From: Candidatus Acetatifactor stercoripullorum
GTDB lineage: Bacteria; Bacillota; Clostridia; Lachnospirales; Lachnospiraceae
DNA length: 64,000 bases
Reading direction: 5' to 3'
Assembly (NCBI GenBank): GCA_019114005.1
Contig: DXGH01000073.1
Coordinates: 62,001 to 126,000 of the forward strand
The notes under the pieces were generated by a model, which saw nothing but the letters and a program-made list of their open reading frames with translations, was not told the DNA's origin and did no database searches. Below, one piece after another: positions 1-9,461 of this stretch. The translations under genes were made by a program, and so were the position numbers. Each line of letters starts with the position of its first letter. Position 1 is the stretch's first letter.

Positions 1-378
1 CTGATTGTGATAGACGCTCTTGCAGCGCGCAGCACAAGGCGTCTTAACAGAACCATACAGATTACGAACACGGGGATACAGCCCGGCTCAGGGGTTGGCA
101 ACCACAGAAACGCCCTGACTCAGGAGAGCCTTGGAGTCCCTGTGATCGCCATTGGAGTACCCACGGTGGTGGATGCGGCTACCATTGTGGGAGATGCTTT
201 GGAGAAGCTTATGGGGGATGACAGTGAATTTGACGGACTGAAATATATGGGACAGCATCGCCTGGTCTTTGCGGAGCTGAATAATATGTATATGACGGGA
301 AAGGATATCGATGCGGTGATTAAGCGGGTGAGCTTTACCATTTCTGAGGGAATCAATATTGCACTGGAGAAGGAATAG
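1..378 (+). CDS. gpr: Germination protease GPR (5'-truncated)
   Basis: C-terminal 125 codons of the spore protease that degrades small acid-soluble DNA-binding proteins at germination. The reading frame is open from base 1, so the gene starts outside the window; the ATG/GTG start in the ORF track is internal. Conserved family stretches are visible: [23 protein letters not shown] and [15 protein letters not shown]. The N-terminal pro-region and most active-site residues lie upstream and cannot be judged. gpr next to spoIIP and lepA is a common Firmicutes order and indicates a spore former. The 46 bases between gpr and the spoIIP ribosome binding site hold no evident terminator. Confidence 0.95.
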   Translation: MIVIDALAARSTRRLNRTIQITNTGIQPGSGVGNHRNALTQESLGVPVIAIGVPTVVDAATIVGDALEKLMGDDSEFDGLKYMGQHRLVFAELNNMYMTGKDIDAVIKRVSFTISEGINIALEKE

Positions 379-467
379 GATGTTTTCATCCGGCATATAT
401 ATAAAACAGCTCTAAGGAAAGGGAGTGCTGAGCCGTAAAAGGAAGAAAAAACGCAGCCAGTCCCGCT

Positions 468-1841
468 GTGTGGTTGGCGGGGCTGGCTTTCGTGTGCCTG
501 TTTCTTTTGTCCCTGGTACGAGATTTTGGAAAAGATATGGAAGAAGGACAGGATGTGGAGACGCAGGCTTCTCTGGGAGAGGAGCTTTTGCATATGGCGG
601 GAAGAGAAATCGGAAACGCATTGTACCGGCAGTTTGTACCGGCGTTTGCCTTTGTGCAGGAAAACGCCGGTGATACTTCGGGAATTTTTCAAAAACAGGT
701 AAATTCTCTTATGCCCTTTTGCCTTTATGCTCAGGAATACGGTTTTTACGGGGATACCCAGAGTATTCCCGGCACGCAGGAATCCCTGTCACTGGAAGAA
801 ATTCTGCTGGCGGAGTCCCGGGAGGGAAGCGGGGATATTGCGGATGGCGGAGAATTGGAGGCGGGTGAGGGGGAAGGACAGGCAGGAGGGGAAGCCATGC
901 CGGAGGAAGAAAGGGGAGAGACACAGGACGCAGAAATGTCGCTGGATGAACTGCTTCGGGCGGAAAATGAAGCGGCCATGGAGGCGTCCCAGGCCCTTGC
1001 AGGACAGGAAACGGGGCAGCAGTTTATTCCCCATGCCCTTAAAAACCCTGTGGATTCCCAGATGCTTCAGGATTATGAGAGTCTTGTGCAGAATTTTTAT
1101 ACCATTGACAGCAATACCATGGCGGGCAGCGACCAGCTTGACGCAAAAAAGCTTCTGGAAAAGGACATGAGCATAGAAAAGGAAAGCGCAGGGCCGCAGA
1201 TACTGATCTTTCATACTCATTCCCAGGAAACCTTTGCGGATTCGGTCCCTGGGGATGAGAGCACCTCTATTGTGGGGGTGGGGGACCGCCTGGCAGACAT
1301 TCTTACACAGCAGTATGGATATCAGGTGCTCCACCATAAGGGGCAGTATGATGTGGAGACCAGAGATGACGCCTATTCCAACGCCCTTCCGGCCATTGAG
1401 CAGGTGCTTGCGGAAAATCCCTCTATTGAGGTGGTGATTGATTTACATAGAGATCAGATGGCGGAGGAGACCAGGCTGGTCATGGACTTGGACGGCAGAC
1501 CTACCGCCCGTTTCATGTTTTTTAACGGCCTTAGCAGGACGAAGAAAACGGGGAATATTTCTTATCTGTATAATGAAAATCAGGAGGAAAACCTTGCCTT
1601 TTCCTTTCAGATGCAGATGGCGGCGGTTCAATACTATCCGGGACTTACCAGAAAAATATATTTAAAGGGCTATCGCTACAATATGCACTTAAAGCCCCGT
1701 TATCTTTTGGTGGAGCTGGGGGCGCAGAACAATACGGTGGAGGAGGCCATGAATGCCTGTGATCCGCTGGCGCACATTTTGGAACTGGTGCTGAGCGGGC
1801 AGACGAGGCAGCAGACGGACAGTCTGCTTGCGCCTGAATAG
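468..1841 (+). CDS. spoIIP: Stage II sporulation protein P (peptidoglycan amidase/endopeptidase), probable frame break at N-terminus
   Basis: Membrane-anchored cell wall hydrolase of the SpoIID-SpoIIM-SpoIIP engulfment machine. The catalytic domain (about residues 245-450) carries HTHSQE near residue 249, VIDLHRD near 325 and YRYNMHLKPRYLLVELG near the end. A hydrophobic N-terminal segment and a long acidic linker (about 100-185) precede it. The frame used here opens at GTG 468, which has no ribosome binding site. A good site (AAGGAAAGGG) instead precedes GTG 425 in another frame, encoding the basic start MLSRKRKKK. Removing one A from the six-A run at 446-451 would join the two into a normal positively charged signal anchor. 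The true gene is therefore probably 425-1841 with a one-base frame break. Confidence 0.93.
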   Translation: MWLAGLAFVCLFLLSLVRDFGKDMEEGQDVETQASLGEELLHMAGREIGNALYRQFVPAFAFVQENAGDTSGIFQKQVNSLMPFCLYAQEYGFYGDTQSIPGTQESLSLEEILLAESREGSGDIADGGELEAGEGEGQAGGEAMPEEERGETQDAEMSLDELLRAENEAAMEASQALAGQETGQQFIPHALKNPVDSQMLQDYESLVQNFYTIDSNTMAGSDQLDAKKLLEKDMSIEKESAGPQILIFHTHSQETFADSVPGDESTSIVGVGDRLADILTQQYGYQVLHHKGQYDVETRDDAYSNALPAIEQVLAENPSIEVVIDLHRDQMAEETRLVMDLDGRPTARFMFFNGLSRTKKTGNISYLYNENQEENLAFSFQMQMAAVQYYPGLTRKIYLKGYRYNMHLKPRYLLVELGAQNNTVEEAMNACDPLAHILELVLSGQTRQQTDSLLAPE

Positions 1842-1907
1842 ACTGGACAATGCCTGTAAATTCTGTTAAAATCTAACTCAAATTGTAACGGTTGGAGAGG
1901 AATACAA

Positions 1908-3725
1908 ATGGCAGCAGTAGATCAAAGCAAAATACGGAATTTTTGCATTGTGGCGCATATAGACCACGGGAAATCCACCCTGGCGGACAGAATTATCGAA
2001 AGGACGGGACTGCTTACCAGCAGGGAGATGCAGGATCAGGTCCTGGACAATATGGAGCTGGAAAGAGAGAGGGGCATTACTATAAAGGCCCAGGCGGTGC
2101 GTACGGTTTATAAGGCTAAGGATGGGGAGGAATATATTTTCAATCTCATCGACACCCCGGGGCATGTTGACTTTAATTATGAAGTGAGCCGTTCACTGGC
2201 GGCCTGCGACGGAGCCATTTTAGTGGTGGACGCCGCCCAGGGCATTGAGGCCCAGACTCTGGCGAATGTGTATCTGGCTCTGGATCACGATCTGGATGTG
2301 TTTCCTGTAATCAATAAGATCGATCTGCCCAGCGCACAGCCGGAGCGGGTGATTGAGGAGATAGAGGATGTGATCGGCATTGAGGCCCAGGATGCTCCGT
2401 TGATCTCCGCCAAAAACGGCGTGGGCATCGATGAGGTTTTGGAGCAGATTGTAAAGAAGATACCGGCCCCGTCGGGGAGCCCTGACAACCCTCTTAAGGC
2501 TCTGATTTTTGATTCCCTTTATGATTCCTACAAGGGCGTGATTATCTTTTGCCGTATTATGGAGGGCACTGTCAAAAAGGGCACTGTGATACGGATGATG
2601 GCCACGGGTGCAAAACAGGAGGTAGTGGAGGTGGGGTACTTTGGCGCGGGACAGTTTATTCCCTGTGACGAGCTGAGCGCCGGCATGGTGGGCTACATCA
2701 CGGCCTCCATCAAAAATGTGAAGGACACCGCAGTGGGAGATACGGTCACCGATGACAACCGCCCCTGTGCGGAGCCTCTTCCGGGCTATAAGAAGGTGCA
2801 GTCCATGGTGTACTGCGGCATGTATCCGGCGGATGGGGCAAAATATCCGGATCTGCGGGACGCGCTGGAGAAGCTTAAGCTGAATGACGCTTCCTTAAAC
2901 TTTGAGCCGGAGACCTCCATAGCCCTGGGCTTTGGCTTCCGGTGCGGTTTTTTAGGACTTTTGCATCTGGAAATCATCCAGGAGCGTCTGGAGCGGGAAT
3001 ACAATCTGGATCTGGTGACCACTGCCCCGGGCGTTATCTACAAGGTGCACAAGTCAAACGGAGAGGTGATAGAGCTGACCAATCCCTCCAACCTGCCTGA
3101 CCCGTCGGAGATTGCTTATATGGAGGAGCCCATTGTCAGTGCGGAGATTATGGTGACCTCGGAGTTTATCGGCTCCATTATGGAGCTGTGCCAGGAGAGA
3201 AGAGGAAAATATCTCGGCATGGAGTATGTGGAGGGCACCAGAGCACTGCTAAAATATGAGCTGCCCTTAAATGAAATTATCTATGATTTCTTTGACGCGT
3301 TGAAGTCCCGTTCCAGAGGATATGCTTCTTTCGACTATGATATCAAGGGGTACGAGCAGTCCAATCTGGTAAAGCTGGATATTTTGATCAACCGTGAGGA
3401 GGTGGATGCGCTGTCCTTTATTGTGCATGCGGATTCCGCCTATGAGAGAGGACGGAAAATGTGCGAGAAGCTGAAGGATGAAATTCCGAGGCATCTCTTT
3501 GAGATTCCCATTCAGGCTGCAGTAGGCGGGAGGATCATAGCCAGAGAGACGGTAAAGGCCATGAGAAAGGACGTTTTGGCAAAATGCTACGGCGGCGACA
3601 TCACCCGGAAAAAGAAGCTTTTGGAGAAGCAGAAGGAAGGCAAAAAGCGCATGCGCCAGATTGGCAACGTGGAGATTCCCCAGAAGGCGTTTATGAGCGT
3701 GTTGAAGCTGGATGACAGAAAATAA
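1908..3725 (+). CDS. lepA: Elongation factor 4 (LepA), ribosomal back-translocase GTPase
   Basis: Translational GTPase of 605 residues, the usual LepA length. The start ATG has GGAGAGG upstream. GTP-binding motifs are clear: AHIDHGKST at about residues 16-24, DTPGH near 84 and NKID near 138. The C-terminal signature of EF4, ending in [20 protein letters not shown], distinguishes it from EF-G. It acts on the ribosome by promoting back-translocation or rescue under ionic stress. The 3' end overlaps hemW by 14 bases, so the two are translationally coupled, as is usual in Firmicutes. Confidence 0.98.
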   Translation: MAAVDQSKIRNFCIVAHIDHGKSTLADRIIERTGLLTSREMQDQVLDNMELERERGITIKAQAVRTVYKAKDGEEYIFNLIDTPGHVDFNYEVSRSLAACDGAILVVDAAQGIEAQTLANVYLALDHDLDVFPVINKIDLPSAQPERVIEEIEDVIGIEAQDAPLISAKNGVGIDEVLEQIVKKIPAPSGSPDNPLKALIFDSLYDSYKGVIIFCRIMEGTVKKGTVIRMMATGAKQEVVEVGYFGAGQFIPCDELSAGMVGYITASIKNVKDTAVGDTVTDDNRPCAEPLPGYKKVQSMVYCGMYPADGAKYPDLRDALEKLKLNDASLNFEPETSIALGFGFRCGFLGLLHLEIIQERLEREYNLDLVTTAPGVIYKVHKSNGEVIELTNPSNLPDPSEIAYMEEPIVSAEIMVTSEFIGSIMELCQERRGKYLGMEYVEGTRALLKYELPLNEIIYDFFDALKSRSRGYASFDYDIKGYEQSNLVKLDILINREEVDALSFIVHADSAYERGRKMCEKLKDEIPRHLFEIPIQAAVGGRIIARETVKAMRKDVLAKCYGGDITRKKKLLEKQKEGKKRMRQIGNVEIPQKAFMSVLKLDDRK

Positions 3726-4875
3726 AAAACTGGAATTATATTTTCATATTCCCTTCTGTGTGAGAAAATGCCTGTACTGCGATTTTTTGTCAGCCCCGGG
3801 AACCCGGGCCCAGATAGAGGCCTACATGGAGGCATTGCTGACAGAGACAAGAAAAAGGGCAGGAGAGTACACAGACAGGACGGTGACCAGTATTTTTCTG
3901 GGAGGGGGCACGCCCTCTGTGGCGCCTCCCCAAAAGATACAGGAGCTTATGGATACTGTAAGGGGGAGCTTTCGCCTGTCTAAGGATGCGGAAATCACTA
4001 TGGAGGTAAATCCCGGCACGGCGGATGCGGAAAGACTTGCCGCCTATTATGAGGCCGGAATCAACAGGCTGAGCATTGGCTTACAGTCTGCAGATGAAAA
4101 AGAGCTTTCAGCCCTTGGACGGATACACAGCTTTTCGGATTTTCTGAACATCTGGGAGGCGGGACGAAGGACTGGCTTTTCCAATATGAGTGTGGATCTT
4201 ATGAGCGCCATTCCGGGCCAGACTATCGCTTCTTGGAGGGAGACTCTCTTAAAAGTCCTTTCCCTGAAGTATCCTCCTGAGCATATCTCGGCCTACAGTC
4301 TCATTGTGGAGGAGGGAACGCCTTTTGCATCCCTTCAAAAGGAGGGACGGCTTCCCTTGCCGGATGAGGACAGCGAGCGCCTGATGTATGAGGAGACGGG
4401 GCGCATTCTGAGAGAACACGGATATGAAAGGTATGAGATATCCAATTATGCGAAGCCTGGCTATGCCTGCCGTCATAACTGTGGGTACTGGCAGAGAGAG
4501 GATTATCTGGGGCTTGGGATTGGCGCGGCGTCTCTGGTGGACAATGTGCGGTTTCAAAACGGCCGTGATCTGGACCGCTATCTGGAGGCTCCTCTGGGCT
4601 GCAGGGAGGGGGTGCAGAGCCTTTCTGTCACAGAACAGATGGAGGAATTTGTGTTCCTGGGGCTGCGTATGATACGGGGAATCAGTCCCCTTGCATTTGA
4701 AAGGACCTTTGGCGTGTCCATGGAAAAGGTTTATGGGCCTGTCATTGAAAGAAACAGAAAAGACGGCCTGCTTTACTTTCGGGAGGATGAGGAGACGAAG
4801 GAGGGGAGGCTGGCTCTCACGGAAAGAGGCCTGGATTTGAGCAACTACTGCATGGCGCAGTTTTTGCTCTCGTGA
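3712..4875 (+). CDS. hemW: HemW-type radical SAM heme chaperone
   Basis: Radical SAM protein of 387 residues. The iron-sulfur cluster motif CVRKCLYC (Cys16, 20, 23) sits inside [12 protein letters not shown], followed by the GGGTPS SAM-binding motif near residue 64. The family was long annotated as oxygen-independent coproporphyrinogen oxidase HemN, but short members next to lepA are HemW, which binds heme and delivers it to acceptors. The gene starts inside the end of lepA (14-base overlap), implying coupled translation. No other heme biosynthesis gene is in the window. Confidence 0.92.
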   Translation: MTENKKLELYFHIPFCVRKCLYCDFLSAPGTRAQIEAYMEALLTETRKRAGEYTDRTVTSIFLGGGTPSVAPPQKIQELMDTVRGSFRLSKDAEITMEVNPGTADAERLAAYYEAGINRLSIGLQSADEKELSALGRIHSFSDFLNIWEAGRRTGFSNMSVDLMSAIPGQTIASWRETLLKVLSLKYPPEHISAYSLIVEEGTPFASLQKEGRLPLPDEDSERLMYEETGRILREHGYERYEISNYAKPGYACRHNCGYWQREDYLGLGIGAASLVDNVRFQNGRDLDRYLEAPLGCREGVQSLSVTEQMEEFVFLGLRMIRGISPLAFERTFGVSMEKVYGPVIERNRKDGLLYFREDEETKEGRLALTERGLDLSNYCMAQFLLS

Positions 4876-4880
4876 CAGGC

Positions 4881-4908
4881 ACCGGAGACGGAGGTTTTTC
4901 ATAGACTA
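4881..4908 (+). promoter_or_regulatory. Putative sporulation (SigK/SigE-type) promoter of sigK
   Basis: CATAGACTA at 4900-4908 fits the SigK -10 pattern CATANNNTA exactly. An AC dinucleotide lies 17 bases upstream (4881-4882), as in known SigK promoters. It sits between hemW and sigK, where autoregulation or mother-cell control would be expected. The motif is short, so chance is possible. Confidence 0.4.
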
Positions 4909-4935
4909 TTGTAAAGAGAAATCCAGGGGGGTATT

Positions 4936-5589
4936 TTGAAAACATTTCAAAAACCTTTAACCTCAGGAGAAGAAGCCGAGTATATCCGGCTGCTGCAGGA
5001 AGGCACCCCCGTAGAGGCCCGGCGGGCCAAGGAGATTCTGATTGAGCGAAACCTTCGGCTGGTGGCGCACATTGCCAAAAAATATCAGAATGTAGACGAG
5101 GATATGGAGGATTTAATATCCATCGGCTGCATTGGACTGATCAAAGCGGTAGATACCTTTGATGCGGGAAAGGGACGGCTTGCCACCTACGCCTGCCGCT
5201 GTATAGACAATGAGCTGCTGATGCTGCTGCGCAGCAAAAAGAAAACCTCCCGGGAGGTTTCTTTATTTGAGCCCATTGGGCAGGATAAAGAGGGCAATGA
5301 GATACATTTGGTGGATGTGATCGAACAGCAGCAGCCGGATATCGTTGACAGCATGGAATTTCACAGCAATATAAAGAAGCTGTTTGTGCTGTTAGAGGAA
5401 TGTCTCACAGACAGGGAAAGGGAGATATTGATTTTACGCTATGGGCTGGACGGAAGGCCGGAGGCTACCCAGAATGAGATTGGCGAAAGGATGGGGATAT
5501 CCCGCAGCTATGTGTCCAGAATCGAAAAAAAGGCACTGCAGAAGCTGAGAGACGCTTTTGCTTGTCAATCAGATAGAGCCGGGGTATAA
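4936..5589 (+). CDS. sigK: RNA polymerase sporulation sigma factor SigK, without pro-sequence
   Basis: Late mother-cell sigma factor, 217 residues. The TTG start is preceded by AGGGGGG. Region 2 is visible as ERNLRLVAHIAKKYQN and DLISIGCIGLIKAVDTFD, and the region 4 helix-turn-helix as IGERMGISRSYVSRIEKKALQ. The segment DPIGQDKEGNEI-type (here EPIGQDKEGNEIHLVDV) is typical of SigK and separates it from SigE, F and G. The coding frame is continuous, with no skin-type prophage inside it. The protein begins at MKTFQKPLTSGEE, which aligns with the mature N-terminus of B. subtilis SigK, so there is no membrane pro-peptide for SpoIVFB to remove. Confidence 0.93.
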   Translation: MKTFQKPLTSGEEAEYIRLLQEGTPVEARRAKEILIERNLRLVAHIAKKYQNVDEDMEDLISIGCIGLIKAVDTFDAGKGRLATYACRCIDNELLMLLRSKKKTSREVSLFEPIGQDKEGNEIHLVDVIEQQQPDIVDSMEFHSNIKKLFVLLEECLTDREREILILRYGLDGRPEATQNEIGERMGISRSYVSRIEKKALQKLRDAFACQSDRAGV

Positions 5590-5656
5590 TAAATCCGTAA
5601 GGAAGATTTAAGAGGCTGGGCAGAGTCATTCCAAAGAGACAGGAGAAGAGCATAAG

Positions 5657-6541
5657 ATGCCAGAGATAGAGGAAATTTTAAAGGCGGCTAAGGAGGCCGG
5701 GGCAAGCGATGTACATTTGACAGTGGGGATTCCGCCGAAAATGCGCATAGACGGCGGACTGGTTTCCATGGCTTATCCGAAGGTGCTGCCTGCAGACACA
5801 CTGGATGTACTGGTGAATATCATGACGCAGCAGCAGAGAGAATATTTTGAGGAGCATGGAGAATGTGACCTGTCCTTTTCTATTTCAGGATGCGGGCGCT
5901 TTCGGGTGAATGCGTATAAGCAGAGGGGATCGGCAGCTTTGGCCTTCCGGCTGGTGGGGGCCAAGGTGCCTGCCCTGGAAGAACTGGGAGCGCCGGAATG
6001 CCTGGCAGACCTCTGTGCAAAGAAAGAGGGTATGGTGCTGGTGGCAGGACCGGCCGGGAGCGGAGCTTCCACCACGCTGGCGGCTTTGGTCGACCAGATA
6101 AACGAAAGCCGCCAGGTGCATGTGATCACTCTGGAGGAGCCTATAGAATATCTTCATCAGCACAAAATGGCCATGGTAAATCAAAGGGAGATCGGAACAG
6201 ATTCCGATACTTATCTAAGCGCCCTCAGGGCGGCTCTGCGGGAGGACCCAGACGTGATCCTGATAGGGGAGCTGCAGGATACGGAAATCATTGAGCTTGC
6301 CATTCATGCTGTTGAGACAGGGCATTTGGTTTTGTCCTCTCTGCATGCTGGAAACGCAGCCTGCGTGGTGGAGCGCATTGTGGAGAAATTTCCGCCGGCC
6401 AAACAGCGGCAGATAAAAATACGCCTTTTGCATGTGCTGGAGGCGGTGGTTTTCCAGGAACTGGTGCCTGTTTCCGGAAACGGAGGGAGGACAGCGTCCT
6501 TTGAAGTGCTAAAGGGTTCCCTTTTAGGGGAAGATGTCTAA
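5657..6541 (+). CDS. PilT/VirB11-family ATPase-like protein with degenerate Walker A
   Basis: 294 residues related to PilT, the type IV pilus retraction ATPase. The N-terminal domain has ASDVHLTVGIPPKMRIDGG. The ATPase core has the Asp box-like HVITLEEPIEYLH, the Walker B-like REDPDVILIGELQD and the His box-like SSLHAGNA. The nucleotide loop reads GPAGSGASTT, where the family has GPTGSGKSTT: the essential lysine codon is GCT (Ala). ELQD also replaces the usual EMRD arginine. The C-terminus stops near residue 294, short of the roughly 345 residues of PilT, and no AIREGK-like tail is seen. It lies 67 bases after sigK and upstream of comM and dprA; no other pilus gene is nearby. The fold is clear; ATPase activity is doubtful. 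Confidence 0.85.
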   Translation: MPEIEEILKAAKEAGASDVHLTVGIPPKMRIDGGLVSMAYPKVLPADTLDVLVNIMTQQQREYFEEHGECDLSFSISGCGRFRVNAYKQRGSAALAFRLVGAKVPALEELGAPECLADLCAKKEGMVLVAGPAGSGASTTLAALVDQINESRQVHVITLEEPIEYLHQHKMAMVNQREIGTDSDTYLSALRAALREDPDVILIGELQDTEIIELAIHAVETGHLVLSSLHAGNAACVVERIVEKFPPAKQRQIKIRLLHVLEAVVFQELVPVSGNGGRTASFEVLKGSLLGEDV

Positions 6542-6544
6542 AAA

Positions 6545-6585
6545 GCAAGGCAGGCCTGCATCTTGCCTTGCCGCATCTGTTTTTT
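6545..6585 (+). terminator. Weak intrinsic terminator after the pilT-like gene
   Basis: GCAAGGCA (6545-6552) pairs with TGCCTTGC (6564-6571). A T-rich run follows at 6580-6585, but eight bases separate it from the stem, so termination may be partial. Confidence 0.5.
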
Positions 6586-6669
6586 CTATCATAATCATTA
6601 TATTTCCATATTATTTTCTAAGATTTTTTCATTCTACAATCCTATTTTATATTCCAAAGGAGGAGAAAA

Positions 6670-8259
6670 ATGTATAGCATGATTCAATCCGGCGCTCTGC
6701 ATGGAGTGCAGGCTTATCCCGTCTGTGTGGAGGTGGATATTGCAGCCGGGCTTCCGGGCTTTTCCCTTGTGGGTTCCTTAAGCGGCGAGGTGCGGGAATC
6801 CAAAGAACGGGTGAGCGTGGCGCTGAAAAACGCGGGTCTGCGCCTGCCGCCCAGCCATATCACGGTAAATTTGTCCCCGGCAGACTGCCGGAAGGAGGGA
6901 ACGGCCTTCGACCTGCCCATAGCTGTGGGAATCCTGCAGTCCATGGGAGCTTTTAGGGAAAATCCCTGTTCCGCAGAATTGATTGCAGACACGCTCTTTT
7001 TAGGGGAGCTTGGGCTGAACGGAGAGGTAAAGAAGGTTCGGGGTGTGCTTCCCATTGTGAGAGAAGCAGCCCGAAGAGGAATTTCAGAATGTGTGGTTCC
7101 TGTGGCAAACGCCTTAGAGGGAGCGGTGATTCCGGGGATAGCGGTCCGGGGAGTCAGTCATATCAGGCAGCTTTTGGATTATCTGAAAGGTGCAGGCAGC
7201 GAGGAAGAAAAGGAACGGCTGCTGCCAAGAGCGCAGGTGGATTTAAAGGAAATCTTCCGGGAAGGGGCGGACGATGGGGAAGAGGACTTTGCGGAGGTGA
7301 CAGGGCAGGAGACTGCAAAGCGGGCGGCTGAAATTGCGGCCGCCGGCTTCCATAACCTTTTGATGACGGGGCCTCCCGGAGCCGGAAAGTCCATGATTGC
7401 AAAAAGGCTTCCGGGAATCCTTCCCCCGCTTACGCTGGAGGAAAGCCTGGAGGCCACTGCCATTTCCAGCGTGGCGGGAACGCTTCCGGAGGGAAGCGCT
7501 CTTGTCACAAAAAGACCCTTTCAGAGTCCCCATCACACCATTTCCCACACTGCCCTGATCGGCGGCAGCTTCCTTCCCAGACCGGGAATCATTTCTCTGG
7601 CCCATAGGGGTATCTTGTTTTTGGATGAACTGCCGGAGTTTCGCAGACAGGCGCTGGATGGCCTGCGCCAGCCGCTGGAGGAACGAAGGGTGCAGATCGC
7701 AAGAGTGGGAGGAAATCTCTCCTATCCCAGTAATTTTATGCTGGTCTGTGCCATGAATCCCTGTCCCTGTGGATATTATCCGGACAGAAACCGCTGTAAA
7801 TGCACCCAATTCCAGGTAAACAAATACCTGGGAAGGATTTCCGGGCCTGTACTGGACCGGATGGATCTTTGTGTGGAGCTGCGTCAGGTGGAAATTGGAG
7901 GACTCCAGGGAAAGCAAAAGGGAGAGAGCAGCAGGGAGATCAGAAAACGGGTGATGAGGGCAAGAAAACGCCAGATGAAACGGTTTGCCGGAAGCGGCTG
8001 CCGGTTTAATGGGGATATTTCGGCGGCGGACATGGACAGGTATTGTCCTCTGGGAACTGCTGAAAAGAGACTTATGGAGGAGCTTTACCGAAGCTTAAGG
8101 CTCAGCGCAAGGGCTTACCACAGAATTTTAAGGGTGGCAAGAACCATTGCGGATTTGGAGGAGAGGGAAGCAATCGAGGAATCACATATTTTAGAGGCTT
8201 CCTTTTTTTGCCCTGCAAAGGGCTGCTGGAAGGGATGGGAGGATGCAGATGGGGATTGA
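6670..8259 (+). CDS. comM: YifB/ComM-family AAA+ Mg-chelatase-like ATPase
   Basis: 529 residues with a strong AAAGGAGG site before the ATG. It has an N-terminal Lon-protease-like fold (GVQAYPVCVEVDIAAGLPGF), a Walker A GPPGAGKSM near residue 235, Walker B ILFLDELPEF, and a cysteine-rich CPCGYYPDRNRCKC insertion. In Gram-negatives the family member ComM is a hexameric branch-migration helicase that integrates incoming DNA during transformation; in Gram-positives the role is less studied. It overlaps dprA by 17 bases, which supports a joint role in processing taken-up or recombining DNA. Confidence 0.92.
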   Translation: MYSMIQSGALHGVQAYPVCVEVDIAAGLPGFSLVGSLSGEVRESKERVSVALKNAGLRLPPSHITVNLSPADCRKEGTAFDLPIAVGILQSMGAFRENPCSAELIADTLFLGELGLNGEVKKVRGVLPIVREAARRGISECVVPVANALEGAVIPGIAVRGVSHIRQLLDYLKGAGSEEEKERLLPRAQVDLKEIFREGADDGEEDFAEVTGQETAKRAAEIAAAGFHNLLMTGPPGAGKSMIAKRLPGILPPLTLEESLEATAISSVAGTLPEGSALVTKRPFQSPHHTISHTALIGGSFLPRPGIISLAHRGILFLDELPEFRRQALDGLRQPLEERRVQIARVGGNLSYPSNFMLVCAMNPCPCGYYPDRNRCKCTQFQVNKYLGRISGPVLDRMDLCVELRQVEIGGLQGKQKGESSREIRKRVMRARKRQMKRFAGSGCRFNGDISAADMDRYCPLGTAEKRLMEELYRSLRLSARAYHRILRVARTIADLEEREAIEESHILEASFFCPAKGCWKGWEDADGD

Positions 8260-9397
8260 AATGGAAGGAAAGGACGAGACGGAACGGGCTTATATGCTTT
8301 GGCTGTGCAGCCTGCCTGGAATTGGAAACGTAAGAGGAGAAAGGCTTTTGAACTTATGCGGAGGAAGCGCCCGGAATCTGTATCATGCTCCCGGGGAGCT
8401 TTGGAGTAAAGTGGTGGGAGAAAAAACCTATGAAAAGGCAAAGGAGTTTACAGAAGGGTGGAAGGTGCAGGAGGAGTATGAGAAGCTGCGGGAGAAGGGC
8501 ATTGGGTTTGTGTGTCGGTGTGAGGATACATACCCGGAGCGGCTTCGTAATATTCCGGACGCGCCTCTGGGGTTATTTTACCGGGGGAGTCTGCCAAAAC
8601 AGGACGTCCCTTCCGCTGCGGTGATCGGGGCCAGGGATTGCTCCGAATATGGAAGCTATGTGGCCAGAGAGCTGGGACGGTTTCTGGGGGAGAGGGGTGT
8701 TAATGTGATCAGCGGAATGGCACGAGGGATCGATGGCATCTGCCAGTCTGCGGCGCTGGAAAGGGGAGGAGCCTCCTTTGGGGTGTTAGGCTGCGGCGTG
8801 GATATCTGTTATCCCCGGGAGAACCGCAGGCTGTATATACAGCTCTCCTCTCAGGGCGGCCTTCTTTCTTCTTATACGCCGGGAACGGAGCCCAGACCGG
8901 GGAATTTCCCGCCGCGGAACAGAATTGTCAGCGGTCTGGCGGATGCGGTGGTTGTGGTTGAGGCCAGAAACAAAAGCGGTACGCTGATTACGGTGGACAT
9001 GGCCTTGGAGCAGGGAAAAGAGGTCTATGTGGTTCCGGGCAGAATCACGGACAGATTAAGCGACGGCTGTAACAGTCTGCTGAGACAGGGAGCCCGGGTT
9101 TTTCTGTCCCCGGAGGACTTCTGGGAGGAGCTGTCGCGGGATTTTCACAGGAAAAATCCGAAATATGCGCTTCGGGAGAGGAGAGTGGAAGGGGGAAAGA
9201 AGGAGAGGGAGCTTGTGCCTGAACTTCAGCAGATTTGGGAGGCTTTGGATTTTACGCCCAGAACCTTGGAGCAGATAAAGGACAGAATATCTTTTTCCTG
9301 TAGTGTGGGGAGTCTTGGAGCCATGCTGATGGTTTTGTGTATGAAGGGATTTGCAAGCCAGGTAAGTCCCGGGTATTTCTGCGCGGCAAAGCGCTGA
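8243..9397 (+). CDS. dprA: DNA processing protein DprA (Smf)
   Basis: 384 residues: a helical N-terminal domain, the Rossmann-like DprA core (about 115-310) with GARDCSEYG, SGMARGIDGICQSAAL, LGCGVDICYPREN and NFPPRNRIVSGL, and a winged-helix-like tail ending in LKDRISFSCS-type sequence. DprA binds single-stranded DNA and loads RecA on it during natural transformation. The gene is also present in many species not known to be competent. The start overlaps comM by 17 bases; ATGs at 8249 and 8261 in the same frame are alternatives. Confidence 0.95.
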   Translation: MQMGIEMEGKDETERAYMLWLCSLPGIGNVRGERLLNLCGGSARNLYHAPGELWSKVVGEKTYEKAKEFTEGWKVQEEYEKLREKGIGFVCRCEDTYPERLRNIPDAPLGLFYRGSLPKQDVPSAAVIGARDCSEYGSYVARELGRFLGERGVNVISGMARGIDGICQSAALERGGASFGVLGCGVDICYPRENRRLYIQLSSQGGLLSSYTPGTEPRPGNFPPRNRIVSGLADAVVVVEARNKSGTLITVDMALEQGKEVYVVPGRITDRLSDGCNSLLRQGARVFLSPEDFWEELSRDFHRKNPKYALRERRVEGGKKERELVPELQQIWEALDFTPRTLEQIKDRISFSCSVGSLGAMLMVLCMKGFASQVSPGYFCAAKR

Positions 9398-9424
9398 AAG
9401 CAGCCTTTCCGTTTGAATTGTTTC

Positions 9425-9453
9425 TTTACAGGGTTCCTGGATTGGATTATAAT
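9425..9453 (+). promoter_or_regulatory. Putative SigA promoter of ispG
   Basis: TTTACA (9425-9430), 17 bases, TATAAT (9448-9453). The predicted start point falls at about 9460, directly at the hairpin listed at 9462. Confidence 0.6.
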
Positions 9454-9461
9454 CAAGAAAG

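Noticed and set aside
3712-4875. Oxygen-independent coproporphyrinogen III oxidase HemN
   Set aside because: Length, the C-x3-C-x2-C motif context and the lepA neighbourhood fit HemW better, and no heme pathway genes are present.
5657-6541. Type IV pilus operon
   Set aside because: Only the PilT-like protein is present; no pilin, PilB, PilC or prepilin peptidase gene is nearby.
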